Assembly: GCF_000820185.1 (NCBI RefSeq)
Contig: NZ_CDCA01000025.1
Location: 310,001-374,000, forward strand
Source of the DNA: Aeromonas tecta
GTDB lineage: Bacteria > Pseudomonadota > Gammaproteobacteria > Enterobacterales > Aeromonadaceae
DNA length: 64,000 bases
Reading direction: 5' to 3'
Shown here: positions 9,228 through 17,899 of the stretch, in pieces
How positions within the stretch are numbered: the first letter of the stretch is position 1
Layout of the letters: the number at the start of each line of letters is the position of its first letter
Notes under the pieces: generated by a model
Database searches by the model: none
What the model was told of the DNA's origin: nothing
What the model saw: only the letters and a program-made list of their open reading frames with translations
Made by a program: the position numbers and the translations under genes

Positions 9228-10307
9228 TTATGAAAACAAGAATTGAGTCAGGTAGCCCATCATGACGGCCATCCCCAGTATGACGGTGAGGAATGCCACG
9301 ATCATGGGGGTTCTGAACATCGACTTGAGTAGGATCACCTCGGTCAGGCTGGCCCCCGCACTGCCGATGATCAGAGCCATCACAGCCCCCATCCCCATCC
9401 CTTTACTCATCAGTACCGACGCAAGCGGGATAACAGCTTCTGCCCGGATATAGAGCGGAATACCCACGATGGCACTGAATGGAATAGCCAGAGGGTTATC
9501 TGCCCCAGCGTGGGCGGCGATCCACTCTGACGGAATAAAACCGTAGATAAATGACCCGATCAGCACCCCCAGCAACAAGTAGGGCAGCACCTCTTTGAAT
9601 TGCAGCCAGGCATCAGCACGAGCTTTGGCAAAGGCAGTGGGGATCACTGGCGCCTGGGTCAGGGTCGCGGTGCCATCTGCGCAGCAAGAGAGCGCTGGCG
9701 TCGCCTCTGGTTGTGGGGCACAGCAGGATGCCGCAGCACTTATCGGTTTGACTGACTTGATGGTGCTGCTTGCACAGCAAGCGGTTGCATTCGCACTGGC
9801 CGGTTCACTCGCAGTAGTGCCGCAACTGGTGCCACAGCTGCTTTTTGGGGCATCTTTAGGGTCAATGACATGACGCTCGAACCCCAGCATGTCCAGCAGC
9901 ATGCTCGCCAGTACGGAGACGCCAGCTGCGATCACGGCATACAGCACCGTCACTTTCCATCCGAAGGTAGCCCACATCAGGCCGACAATAATCGGATTGA
10001 GCAACGGTGAGACAAACAGGAAAGTCAGTGTTGGCCCAAAACCGGCTTTGGCAGACAAGAGTCCACGCAGCATAGGGATGGTTGAGCAACTGCAAAATGG
10101 GGTCAATGCGCCCAGTACCGCAGAGATCAAGTAGCCTCTGCCTTTTCGTGCCCCCAGCATGGCTTGGATCTTGGCGTCGGGTATCTTCTGGCGGATCAAG
10201 CTGACCCCGGCACTGATCACCAGGAACAGCACAGAGAGCTCAAAGGCCAGGAACAAAAACATCTGAGATGCATCCGTCAGCATGGTTAACCAGTCATTCA
10301 TCTTCAT
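9228..10307 (-). CDS. ArsP/COG0701-type permease with Cys-rich loop
   Basis: 359 residues from ATG 10307, chosen for GTGGAG just upstream; longer frames would run through the regulatory region. Several membrane spans form two bundles, with the family hallmark TPFCSCSTIPM in the first. Members of this permease family include ArsP, an efflux protein for trivalent organoarsenicals. Between the bundles is a soluble loop with eight cysteines (SSCGTSCG, ACCAS, SCCAP, SCCAD), suited to metalloid capture. The gene is divergent from arsR1 and shares an intergenic operator region with it, so it is probably controlled by arsenite-responsive ArsR. The substrate (arsenite versus methylated or aromatic arsenicals) is not decided by sequence. 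Confidence 0.82.
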   Translation of the reverse strand: MKMNDWLTMLTDASQMFLFLAFELSVLFLVISAGVSLIRQKIPDAKIQAMLGARKGRGYLISAVLGALTPFCSCSTIPMLRGLLSAKAGFGPTLTFLFVSPLLNPIIVGLMWATFGWKVTVLYAVIAAGVSVLASMLLDMLGFERHVIDPKDAPKSSCGTSCGTTASEPASANATACCASSTIKSVKPISAAASCCAPQPEATPALSCCADGTATLTQAPVIPTAFAKARADAWLQFKEVLPYLLLGVLIGSFIYGFIPSEWIAAHAGADNPLAIPFSAIVGIPLYIRAEAVIPLASVLMSKGMGMGAVMALIIGSAGASLTEVILLKSMFRTPMIVAFLTVILGMAVMMGYLTQFLFS

Positions 10308-10327
10308 ATTCTCCACGTAAAAACCAC

Positions 10328-10386
10328 ATTTCCAGAATAATGGAAATGATGTGGTGATCAAGATATTTCTGGTATTATCGAAATAT
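10328..10386. promoter_or_regulatory. Divergent operator region, permease/arsR1
   Basis: Two inverted repeats lie between the divergent genes: ATTTCC-N8-GGAAAT (10328-10347) and ATATTTC-N10-GAAATAT (10363-10386). Imperfect dyads of this kind are typical ArsR-family operators. The assignment to a particular ArsR is inferred. Confidence 0.6.
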
Positions 10387-10409
10387 GCATCGTGTGGAGG
10401 GATTGGGTC

Positions 10410-10706
10410 ATGCCGTTGGAAGAAGTCGCTAAAGCGTTGAAGGAGCTTGGTCATCCAACTCGCCTGTTCATTTTCAAGCATCTCATCAAGGCTGGGACGC
10501 AGGGCTTGCCTGTTGGAGAGCTGCAAAAGCAACTATCTATCCCTGCATCAACCCTCAGCCACCATATCTCGGCTCTGGTATCGGTAGGGCTCGTCAAGCA
10601 GAACCGAGAGAGTCGCACGCTCATGTGCGTGTCTCAATTCGAGGTGCTGGAAGAGGTCATCGCATTTTTCCGTGAAGAGTGCTGCGTAAACGGCAGCTCA
10701 ACCTGA
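10410..10706 (+). CDS. arsR: ArsR/SmtB-family repressor 1
   Basis: 98 residues with a winged helix (recognition helix around STLSHHISALVSVGLV). The Cys pair EECC near the C-terminus resembles the As(III)-binding site of Acidithiobacillus ferrooxidans ArsR rather than the E. coli R773 site. ATG 10410 follows GGAGGG with good spacing; a GTG at 10392 sits upstream of that site and is less likely. It is divergent from the permease. It should release DNA when arsenite binds. Confidence 0.9.
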   Translation: MPLEEVAKALKELGHPTRLFIFKHLIKAGTQGLPVGELQKQLSIPASTLSHHISALVSVGLVKQNRESRTLMCVSQFEVLEEVIAFFREECCVNGSST

Positions 10707-10733
10707 ATAGATTCAAAGCAGTGGCAAGCTGCC

Positions 10734-10776
10734 TTGATCATTTCAACTGTTCTTGTATAGTTGTAATCATGAAATG
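10734..10776 (+). promoter_or_regulatory. arsR2 promoter with overlapping operator
   Basis: TTGATC (10734-10739), a 16-base spacer and TATAGT (10756-10761) form a sigma-70 promoter. Nested inverted repeats CATTTCA/TGAAATG (10739-10745, 10770-10776) and CAACT/AGTTG (10744-10748, 10759-10763) cover it, as expected for autorepression by an ArsR protein. This is the likely main promoter of the long arsenic operon. Confidence 0.65.
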
Positions 10777-10792
10777 AGTGATAGAGGTTCAA

Positions 10793-11173
10793 ATGAATAA
10801 AGATACTGCTACTAAAGTCTTCGAGTCTCTGTCGTCCGGTATCCGCCTCGATGTATGGCGCCTGCTGGTCAAAGCTGGGCTGGAAGGGATGGTTGCTGGT
10901 CAGTTGGCCAGTGAGCTCGATATCGCTCCGAATACCCTGTCATTTCACCTGAAAGCCATGCTTCACGCGGGCCTCGTCTCGGTGGAGCAAGAAGGCCGAT
11001 TTTTACGCTATCGCGGCAATATCCCACTGATGCTTGAGCTGATCGGTTACCTCACTGAGGAGTGTTGTAGCGGTCATCCCGAGCAGTGTTTAGATATGCG
11101 CGGCACTGCCAATTGTGCCCCCGACGTGCTTCCCCCTCTTACCTCCTGTAACAAAGAAGGGTGTTCATCATGA
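10793..11173 (+). CDS. arsR: ArsR/SmtB-family repressor 2
   Basis: 126 residues from ATG 10793 (AGAGG upstream). The winged helix (NTLSFHLKAMLHAGLV) is followed by TEECCSGHPEQC, a Cys pair plus a third Cys, again the AfArsR-type metalloid site. A C-terminal tail of about 25 residues carries further Cys (NCAPD, SCNKEGC), which is unusual and may bind additional metalloid. It is clearly diverged from repressor 1, so this is not a recent duplication. The stop overlaps the ATG of the decayed arsC remnant, and it heads the arsDA operon. Confidence 0.9.
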   Translation: MNKDTATKVFESLSSGIRLDVWRLLVKAGLEGMVAGQLASELDIAPNTLSFHLKAMLHAGLVSVEQEGRFLRYRGNIPLMLELIGYLTEECCSGHPEQCLDMRGTANCAPDVLPPLTSCNKEGCSS

Positions 11174-11296
11174 ACATCCTGCGTTCATGCACGGGAAAGC
11201 GGATCGAAGCCCTCCTGCTTGAGGTGTATCCCGATTTTCGATAGATCGCGAGGGCTAAAAGCAGCTCTGGATGCGATTGCCACTGAGATTAAGTGA
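11170..11296 (+). pseudogene. Deleted remnant of phosphatase-type arsenate reductase (arsC)
   Basis: The ATG at 11170 overlaps the arsR2 stop (ATGA). The frame reads MNIL and then jumps to RIEALLLEVYPDFR, stops at 11242, and continues one frame over as GLKAALDAIATEIK to a stop at 11294-11296. MNIL is the start, and the RIEAL...LKAALDAI pattern the end, of the low-molecular-weight phosphatase-like ArsC family, whose members are about 140-160 residues. I infer a large internal deletion that removed the catalytic CxxNxxRS region, plus a frameshift. The loss is tolerable because an intact glutaredoxin-type arsC lies at 17450. Confidence 0.6.
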
Positions 11297-11306
11297 GGAA
11301 GTGATC

Positions 11307-11726
11307 ATGAGATTGATACAAGTATTTGACCCTGCCCTGTGCTGCTCCAGCGGCGTATGTGGCACAGATATTGACCAAAACCTGGTGATCTTCGCTGGCG
11401 ATGCAGAATGGCTCAAGCAGCAGGGGGGATCTCTATATCGCTTCAACCTGGCGCAACAACCCCTGGTATTTGCTGAAACCCCAGCGGTGGCTTCTTTCCT
11501 AGAGCTCTCCGGTGAAGAAGGGCTGCCTGTGACCTTGGTCGATGGCCAGGTGGTACTCACCGGTCGTTATCCTAGCCGCACTGAGCTGATGCGCTATGCC
11601 GGTCTGGCGTTACCGAAAGCCCCTGAAACGGATGGCGCAGAAGCCAATACAGAGCCAAGCAAAGCGGGCGCCATCAAAGGGATCGTCAAGAGTGAATGCT
11701 GTTCCGGCAGCAGTGGTTGCTGCTAA
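11307..11726 (+). CDS. arsD: Arsenite metallochaperone ArsD
   Basis: 139 residues from ATG 11307 (GTGAGGA upstream). The conserved As(III)-binding cysteines fall exactly at residues 12, 13 and 18 (CCSSGVC). The two further C-terminal Cys pairs, 131-132 and 138-139 (ECCSGSSGCC), match those of R773 ArsD. ArsD hands arsenite (or antimonite) to the ArsA ATPase and weakly represses the operon. It directly precedes arsA, as in other arsDA operons. Confidence 0.96.
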   Translation: MRLIQVFDPALCCSSGVCGTDIDQNLVIFAGDAEWLKQQGGSLYRFNLAQQPLVFAETPAVASFLELSGEEGLPVTLVDGQVVLTGRYPSRTELMRYAGLALPKAPETDGAEANTEPSKAGAIKGIVKSECCSGSSGCC

Positions 11727-11794
11727 GCGAGCTCACGTAGTTAGCAAGATCTCTGTTCGGTTCATTGCCTTGTTCTTCCAGATAGGAGTCTCTC

Positions 11795-13570
11795 ATGTTC
11801 CAGTTTCTGACCAATCCGCCACCGTTTCTCTTTTACACCGGTAAGGGGGGCGTGGGTAAAACCTCGCTGGCTTGCGCAAGTGCGGTTGCCCTGTGTGACA
11901 GTGGAAAAAAGGTACTGCTGGTGAGCACGGATCCAGCCTCAAACGTGGGTCAGGTGTTCGATACCAAGATAGGCAACCAAGTCACCAAGATCCCGCAGGT
12001 TGAGGGATTGTCTGCGCTGGAGATTGACCCGCAAGCTGCCGCGCAAGCGTACCGTGAACGGATTGTTGGCCCAGTACGTGGCAAATTGCCCGAGAGCATC
12101 GTGCGCAGCATTGAAGAGCAGCTATCCGGTGCCTGTACCACAGAGATAGCCGCTTTTGACGAATTCACTGCCCTGCTGACCGACCGTGACTTAGTGGGTC
12201 AATACGATCATATCGTGTTCGACACCGCACCCACGGGCCACACCATTCGTTTATTGCAATTGCCAGGGGCATGGAGCGAGTTCTTGGAACAAGGCAAGGG
12301 TGACGCTTCTTGTCTGGGGCCGTTGGCGGGGCTGGAAAAACAGCGCAGCCAATACGCAGAGGCTGTCGCTGCCTTGTCGGATGCCGAGAAAACACGATTG
12401 CTCTTGGTCGCCCGTGCCCAAACCTCGACCCTGCGGGAAGTGGCACGTACTCATGATGAACTGGCGGCCATTGGCCTTGCCAATCAGCAGCTGGTCATCA
12501 ATGGCATCTTCCCAGAAAGCGAGCAGGTTGATGACCCCTTGGCCGCAGCCGTATGGCAACGAGAGCAGCAGGCTATGGCTAATATGCCAGCGATGCTGGC
12601 AAGTCTTCCACAAGACAGAGTTCCGCTCTTGGCCACCAACCTGGTAGGTGTAGACAGCCTACGTCAGTTACTCAGCGCAGAACCGGTCAATGGGGCCTAT
12701 GAGGTCGAGAGCACAACCACTGAGCAACACCCTGATTTGAAGCAATTGGTCGATGAACTGGCCACCGATGGCCATGGGCTCATCATGTTGATGGGTAAGG
12801 GGGGAGTGGGCAAAACCACCCTGGCGGCAGCGGTCGCGGTGGAGCTCGCCAATCGGGGACTGCCTGTTCACCTGACCACCTCAGATCCCGCAGCCCATCT
12901 GGGTGAGACGTTGGCAGGTGCCCTGCCCAGCCTGGAAGTCAGCCGCATTGACCCTCACGCAGAGACTGAGCGTTACCGTGCTCAGGTGCTGGCTACCAAG
13001 GGGGCGAGCCTGGATGAACAGGGCCGAGCCTTGTTGGAGGAAGATTTGCGTTCCCCCTGCACCGAAGAGATTGCAGTGTTTCAGGCCTTCTCACGGATCA
13101 TTCGTGAGGCGGGTAAGCGCTTCGTGGTGATGGATACAGCGCCGACTGGCCATACCCTGTTGCTGCTTGATGCGACCGGCGCCTATCACAGAGAAATTGC
13201 CCGCCAGATGGGCGGGAAAGGGATGCACTTCACCACCCCCATGATGCAACTGCAAGACCCGAAACAGACCAAGGTGATGATCGTGACTCTGCCCGAGCCA
13301 ACTCCGGTGCAAGAGGCGGCCAATCTGCAAGCTGACTTGCGCCGTGCCGGCATCGAGCCCTGGGCCTGGGTGGTCAATCACATGCTGGCCCCAGCCAGCG
13401 TCACTTCCCCCCTACTTGCCCAGCGAGCATATCGCCAGCAACCCCACATCGATGCTGTGAAGGGGGAGCATGCTCAGCGCTATGCCGTAGTGCCCTTGCT
13501 GGCGACCGAGCCAGTGGGCGTGGAGGCTCTGCAAGATTTATGTCACACCAACCAATCCCAATCCACCTGA
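11795..13570 (+). CDS. arsA: Arsenite efflux ATPase ArsA
   Basis: 591 residues, a typical duplicated ArsA. There are two P-loops (GKGGVGKT at 16-23 and 334-341) and two DTAPTGHT signatures (143-150 and 447-454). The three metalloid-site cysteines are at 114, 173 and 422, corresponding to Cys113/172/422 of R773 ArsA. It receives arsenite from ArsD and energises the membrane carrier, here presumably ACR3 (16377), because no arsB is present. ATG 11795 follows AGGAG. It is complete and apparently functional. Confidence 0.97.
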   Translation: MFQFLTNPPPFLFYTGKGGVGKTSLACASAVALCDSGKKVLLVSTDPASNVGQVFDTKIGNQVTKIPQVEGLSALEIDPQAAAQAYRERIVGPVRGKLPESIVRSIEEQLSGACTTEIAAFDEFTALLTDRDLVGQYDHIVFDTAPTGHTIRLLQLPGAWSEFLEQGKGDASCLGPLAGLEKQRSQYAEAVAALSDAEKTRLLLVARAQTSTLREVARTHDELAAIGLANQQLVINGIFPESEQVDDPLAAAVWQREQQAMANMPAMLASLPQDRVPLLATNLVGVDSLRQLLSAEPVNGAYEVESTTTEQHPDLKQLVDELATDGHGLIMLMGKGGVGKTTLAAAVAVELANRGLPVHLTTSDPAAHLGETLAGALPSLEVSRIDPHAETERYRAQVLATKGASLDEQGRALLEEDLRSPCTEEIAVFQAFSRIIREAGKRFVVMDTAPTGHTLLLLDATGAYHREIARQMGGKGMHFTTPMMQLQDPKQTKVMIVTLPEPTPVQEAANLQADLRRAGIEPWAWVVNHMLAPASVTSPLLAQRAYRQQPHIDAVKGEHAQRYAVVPLLATEPVGVEALQDLCHTNQSQST

Positions 13571-13603
13571 CGTTCTCATTGAGACATGGAGACGCTGTTT
13601 ATC

Positions 13604-14101
13604 ATGCACCCGTTTGACATCCTGAATCTGGATAATGGCGCCCGCCTTATCTTCACTCCCTGCCCTGGCACCAAGGAGGCTTCCCTGCAAGCCTCCCTTA
13701 AGACCCTGCAAGAGGCTGGGGCTGATGCGGTGGTCACCATGATGCCTGATGCCGAGCTTAGCGAATTCAAGGCTGATGCCTTGCCCGCCGAGTGTGCTGC
13801 ATTGGGGCTGGCCTGGTTCCAGCTACCGGTAGAGGATGATTGCGCGCCCGAGGCGCCATTCACAGCAGCGTTTACGAGTCACAAGGCAGACTTGCTGGCG
13901 CGACTGGCCTCTGGCCAGACCCTGGCCATTCATTGCCGAGGCGGCTCGGGCCGTACCGGACTGATGGCGGCTATCTTGCTGTTGGAGGCAGGCTACGCTC
14001 CCGCCAAGGTCAAGACTCTGGTGCAAGGGCTGCGTCCCAAGGCGTTGACCCTGACCCCTCACGTCAATTACCTCAACACCCACTACTCATTCGCCGGTTA
14101 A
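13604..14101 (+). CDS. Dual-specificity/tyrosine phosphatase-like protein of ars operon
   Basis: 165 residues. The CX5R phosphatase loop [10 protein letters not shown] has its Cys near residue 111, followed by helical [12 protein letters not shown]. The start at 13604 gives [15 protein letters not shown], like family members I remember; an upstream in-frame ATG at 13586 is possible. Such phosphatase genes recur beside gapdh-arsJ in bacterial arsenic operons. One plausible role is hydrolysis or turnover of an organo-phosphate intermediate, but its substrate is not known to me. Confidence 0.75.
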   Translation: MHPFDILNLDNGARLIFTPCPGTKEASLQASLKTLQEAGADAVVTMMPDAELSEFKADALPAECAALGLAWFQLPVEDDCAPEAPFTAAFTSHKADLLARLASGQTLAIHCRGGSGRTGLMAAILLLEAGYAPAKVKTLVQGLRPKALTLTPHVNYLNTHYSFAG

Positions 14102-14111
14102 GGAAAGCAGC

Positions 14112-15128
14112 ATGACTATCAAAGTTGGTATCAACGGCTTTGGCCGCATGGGCCGCCTCTCATTTCGCGCCGCCTTCGATTGGGCGGATGTAGAGTTTGT
14201 GCGCATCAATGACCCGGCTGGGGATGCAGCTTCCCTAGCACACCTCATCACCTTCGATTCAGTCCATGGCCGCTGGCATCACGAGGCCCGCGCCGAAGGT
14301 GACGAGATGGTGATTGGCAACCATCGCATCCCCTGCACCCGCAACAACGAGATCGGTCAGACTGACTGGTCGGATTGTGATGTGGTAATCGAGGCCTCTG
14401 GCAAGATGAAGACCAAAGCCCTGCTGAGCGCCTACCTGGCACAAGGGGTAAAGCGCGTCGTGGTCACGGCTCCGGTCAAGGAAGAGGGTGTCCTGAACGT
14501 AGTGATGGGGGTTAACCACCACCTCTACGACAAAGCGCAGCATCCTATCGTGACGGCTGCCTCCTGCACCACCAACTGCCTGGCACCTGTGGTGAAGGTG
14601 ATCCACGAGCAGTTGGGTATCAAGCATGGCTCCATGACCACCATTCACGACATCACCAACACTCAGACCATTCTGGACGCCCCCCATGCAGATCTGCGCC
14701 GTGCCCGTGCTTGTGGCTTGAGCCTCATCCCCACCACTACCGGCTCTGCCACCGCCATCACTCATATCTTCCCCGAGCTCAAGGGCAAGCTGAATGGCCA
14801 TGCCGTGCGAGTGCCGCTGGCCAACGCCTCCCTCACCGACTGTGTGTTCGAGGTGAGCCGTCCCACTACCGAAGCCGAGGTCAATGGGTTGCTCAAGGCC
14901 GCTGCCGAGAGTGAGCTCAAGGGGATCATGGGGTATGAAGAGCGCCCGCTGGTATCGGTGGATTACAAGACGGATCCGCGCTCTTGCACCATCGATGCGC
15001 TCTCCACCATGGTGATCAACGGCACCCAGGTGAAGATCTATGCCTGGTATGACAACGAGTGGGGCTATGCCAACCGCACTGCCGAACTGATGCGCATGGT
15101 TGGTCAGATGGACAAGGTGCAAGGATAA
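14112..15128 (+). CDS. ArsJ-associated glyceraldehyde-3-phosphate dehydrogenase
   Basis: 338 residues with the NAD-binding start [12 protein letters not shown] and the catalytic SCTTNCLAP (Cys near 152). ASLTDCVFE, near 240, resembles the usual SVVDLT segment only loosely, marking a specialised paralogue. By the established GAPDH/ArsJ pathway the enzyme joins arsenate to glyceraldehyde-3-phosphate to give 1-arseno-3-phosphoglycerate, which ArsJ exports; the compound then falls apart outside the cell. It lies directly before arsJ with a 7-base gap, supporting this role rather than glycolysis. Confidence 0.93.
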   Translation: MTIKVGINGFGRMGRLSFRAAFDWADVEFVRINDPAGDAASLAHLITFDSVHGRWHHEARAEGDEMVIGNHRIPCTRNNEIGQTDWSDCDVVIEASGKMKTKALLSAYLAQGVKRVVVTAPVKEEGVLNVVMGVNHHLYDKAQHPIVTAASCTTNCLAPVVKVIHEQLGIKHGSMTTIHDITNTQTILDAPHADLRRARACGLSLIPTTTGSATAITHIFPELKGKLNGHAVRVPLANASLTDCVFEVSRPTTEAEVNGLLKAAAESELKGIMGYEERPLVSVDYKTDPRSCTIDALSTMVINGTQVKIYAWYDNEWGYANRTAELMRMVGQMDKVQG

Positions 15129-15135
15129 CCCGGCC

Positions 15136-16380
15136 ATGGCACTGACCCGACTCTCCCCCGAGACCCGCCAGTATCTGCTGGTAACCGGTAACTACTGGGC
15201 CTTTACCCTGACCGATGGCGCTCTGCGCATGTTGGTGGTGCTCTACTTCCACGGGCTGGGCTACAGCCCGCTGGCCATTGCCTCCCTGTTTCTCTTCTAC
15301 GAGTTCTTCGGGGTGGTGACCAATCTGGTGGGGGGCTGGCTCGGTGCTCGTCTTGGGCTTAACCGCACCATGAACATAGGGCTGGCCCTCCAGGTGCTGG
15401 CGCTGGGCATGCTGCTGGTGCCGTCAGTCTGGCTGACGGTGCCTTGGGTGATGGCGGCGCAGGCGCTCTCCGGGATTGCCAAAGATCTCAACAAGATGAG
15501 TGCTAAAAGCTCCATCAAGTTGCTGGTGCCGGGGGAGGCTCAGGGTCAGCTCTACCAGTGGGTGGCACTGCTGACTGGTTCGAAAAATGCCTTGAAGGGG
15601 ATGGGGTTTTTCCTCGGTGGTGCCTTGTTGACCTTGCTCGGGTTTCAGGGGACTGTGCTGGTCATGGCCCTCGCACTGGCGCTGGTGTGGTGCGTGAGCA
15701 TGCTGACGCTGAAACGTGACTTGGGCAAGGCCAAGAATAAACCCAAGTTCAGTGAAATCTTCTCCAAGAGTCGCGCCATCAATTACCTGTCGGCAGCCCG
15801 CCTGTTCCTGTTCGGTGCCCGCGATGTGTGGTTCGTGGTGGCGCTACCGGTGTACCTCGCATCCAGCTTTGGCTGGGATCACTGGTATGTGGGGGGCTTC
15901 CTCGCGCTCTGGATCATCGCTTACGGGGTGGTGCAGACCCAGGCTCCCCGATTTACCGGTAAGCGCCAGGGGCGTGTGCCCGATGGTAAGGCGGCGATGC
16001 GCTGGGCGCTGTCGCTGGCCTTGATCCCTGCCCTGATTGCGCTGGCGCTCCACTATGGGGTGCATCCGGCCATCAGCCTGGTTGGCGGTCTGATGTTGTT
16101 CGGTGCCCTGTTTGCCATCAACTCTTCTCTGCACAGCTATCTGATCGTCAGCTATGCCGGTGCTGATGGGGTATCGCTGGATGTGGGCTTCTACTACATG
16201 GCCAATGCCCTGGGGCGCTTGCTCGGCACCCTGCTGTCTGGGCTGGTGTTCCAGCTCTACGGTCTGGAGGCATGCCTCTGGATCTCCACTCTCTTTATTC
16301 TGTTGGCGGCATTCATCTCCATCGGCTTGCCACGCCATCAGCCTTCCGTTTCATCCAACTCTCATGGAGCCTCAGAATGA
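15136..16380 (+). CDS. arsJ: Organoarsenical efflux MFS transporter ArsJ
   Basis: 414 residues from ATG 15136, about 12 hydrophobic spans, major facilitator type. The N-terminal [18 protein letters not shown] motif is characteristic of ArsJ. It exports 1-arseno-3-phosphoglycerate made by the preceding dehydrogenase, giving arsenate resistance without reduction. The stop overlaps the ATG of the ACR3 gene (ATGA). Confidence 0.93.
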   Translation: MALTRLSPETRQYLLVTGNYWAFTLTDGALRMLVVLYFHGLGYSPLAIASLFLFYEFFGVVTNLVGGWLGARLGLNRTMNIGLALQVLALGMLLVPSVWLTVPWVMAAQALSGIAKDLNKMSAKSSIKLLVPGEAQGQLYQWVALLTGSKNALKGMGFFLGGALLTLLGFQGTVLVMALALALVWCVSMLTLKRDLGKAKNKPKFSEIFSKSRAINYLSAARLFLFGARDVWFVVALPVYLASSFGWDHWYVGGFLALWIIAYGVVQTQAPRFTGKRQGRVPDGKAAMRWALSLALIPALIALALHYGVHPAISLVGGLMLFGALFAINSSLHSYLIVSYAGADGVSLDVGFYYMANALGRLLGTLLSGLVFQLYGLEACLWISTLFILLAAFISIGLPRHQPSVSSNSHGASE

Positions 16381-17447
16381 GTACCAATGCCTGCTGCGAT
16401 CTGCCCGTCAGCAAAAAAATGAGCTTTCTCGACCGTAACCTCACCCTTTGGATCTTTGTCGCCATGGCGATTGGGGTCGGGATTGGATATCTGTTCCCTC
16501 AGGTGGCTCAGTGGAACGAGGCAATGTCTGTCGGCACCACCAATATTCCGCTGGCCATTGGCCTGATCCTGATGATGTATCCGCCGCTCGCCAAGGTGAA
16601 CTACGGCACCATGGGCGCGATGACTCGCGACCGTCAGGCCATCACACTCTCATTGGTGATGAACTGGTTCGTCGGCCCCATCCTGATGTTCGTGATCGCC
16701 TTGGTGTTTTTACATGACTACCCGGACTACATGGTAGGCCTGATCCTGATTGGTCTGGCGCGTTGCATCGCCATGGTGCTGGTGTGGAACGACCTGGGGG
16801 GTGGTAACAAAGAGTATGGTGCTGGCCTGGTGGCGCTCAACAGCGGTTTTCAGATCTTAACCTACAGCTTTATGGCCTGGTTGTTCATCACCGTACTGCC
16901 CCCGCTGTTCGGCTTGCAGGGGTTTGCGGTGGATATCACCATGCTGGATATCGCCGAGAGCGTGCTGATCTATCTGGGGATCCCCTTCCTTGCGGGCTTC
17001 TTGAGCCGTAAATATCTGGTCAAGGCGAAGGGAGAGAAATGGTATACCGAGCGCTTTATCCCGGCTATTTCGCCCATCACGCTGATCGCCTTGTTGGCCA
17101 CTATCGTGCTGATGTTCAGCCTCAAGGGGGAGATGATCGTCGAGCTGCCGATGGATGTGCTGCGGGTCGCTGCGCCACTGGTCGTCTATTTCGTGTTGAT
17201 GTTCTTCACCAGCTTCCTGGTCGGCAAGAAACTCGGCATCCCCTATGACAAGAATGCCTCCATCGCCTTTACCGCCACCGGCAACAACTTCGAGCTGGCC
17301 ATTGCGGTCTCCATCGCCGTATTCGGGCTGAACTCGGATCAGGCCTTCGCCGGGGTCATCGGCCCGCTGGTTGAAGTACCGGTGTTGATCGCCCTGGTCA
17401 ATGTAGCCCTGCGTATGAAGCGCAATTATGTGACAGCGGAGGCCTAA
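16377..17447 (+). CDS. acr3: ACR3-family arsenite permease
   Basis: 356 residues, ten predicted spans. The conserved thiolate Cys is at residue 130 ([18 protein letters not shown]), and the family's [10 protein letters not shown] with its essential Glu lies near 306. ACR3 extrudes arsenite with proton exchange and can be energised by ArsA. The N-terminal STNACCDLP adds a Cys pair before the first span, possibly an arsenite entry point (inference). It is coupled to arsJ by a four-base overlap. Confidence 0.96.
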   Translation: MSTNACCDLPVSKKMSFLDRNLTLWIFVAMAIGVGIGYLFPQVAQWNEAMSVGTTNIPLAIGLILMMYPPLAKVNYGTMGAMTRDRQAITLSLVMNWFVGPILMFVIALVFLHDYPDYMVGLILIGLARCIAMVLVWNDLGGGNKEYGAGLVALNSGFQILTYSFMAWLFITVLPPLFGLQGFAVDITMLDIAESVLIYLGIPFLAGFLSRKYLVKAKGEKWYTERFIPAISPITLIALLATIVLMFSLKGEMIVELPMDVLRVAAPLVVYFVLMFFTSFLVGKKLGIPYDKNASIAFTATGNNFELAIAVSIAVFGLNSDQAFAGVIGPLVEVPVLIALVNVALRMKRNYVTAEA

Positions 17448-17449
17448 TC

Positions 17450-17881
17450 ATGAATGACGCCAAGATCACCATTTATCACAACCCGGCGTGTGGCACCTCT
17501 CGCAACACCCTGGAGCTTATCCGCAACTCCGGCGTTGAGCCGACAGTCATCCACTACCTGGAGACCCCGCCGAGCCGCGAGACGCTGGAGTCCCTTATTC
17601 AAGCGATGGGGATGCCGGTGCGCGACCTGCTGCGCAAGAATGTCCCCCCTTATGAGGCACTGGGCCTCGCAGAGGATCGGTTCAGTGATGAGGCGTTGGT
17701 CGATGCCATGCTGTCTCATCCTCTCTTGATCAACCGTCCGATTGTGGTTACCCCGCTTGGCACCAAACTGTGCCGCCCGTCAGAAGTCGTGCTGGATATC
17801 TTGCCAGACCCCCAGCAAGGAGCCTTCACCAAGGAAGATGGGGAGCGGGTAGTTGATGCAGAGGGGCATCGTATTAAGTGA
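17450..17881 (+). CDS. arsC: Glutaredoxin-dependent arsenate reductase
   Basis: 143 residues, very close to R773 ArsC throughout (ITIYHNPACGTSRNTLE, ALLINRPIVVTPLGT-type region). The catalytic Cys14 sits in NPACGTSRN; Arg residues of the anion site are present in LLRKN, LINRP and LCRPS. It reduces arsenate to arsenite using glutathione and glutaredoxin, which fits the glutathione synthetase encoded next. It starts three bases after the ACR3 stop. Confidence 0.97.
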   Translation: MNDAKITIYHNPACGTSRNTLELIRNSGVEPTVIHYLETPPSRETLESLIQAMGMPVRDLLRKNVPPYEALGLAEDRFSDEALVDAMLSHPLLINRPIVVTPLGTKLCRPSEVVLDILPDPQQGAFTKEDGERVVDAEGHRIK

Positions 17882-17899
17882 TCCAGCAATCAGGAGCAT

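Noticed and set aside
11271-11306. Upstream in-frame start for ArsD
   Set aside because: It would shift the invariant Cys12/13/18 positions; ATG 11307 restores them exactly.
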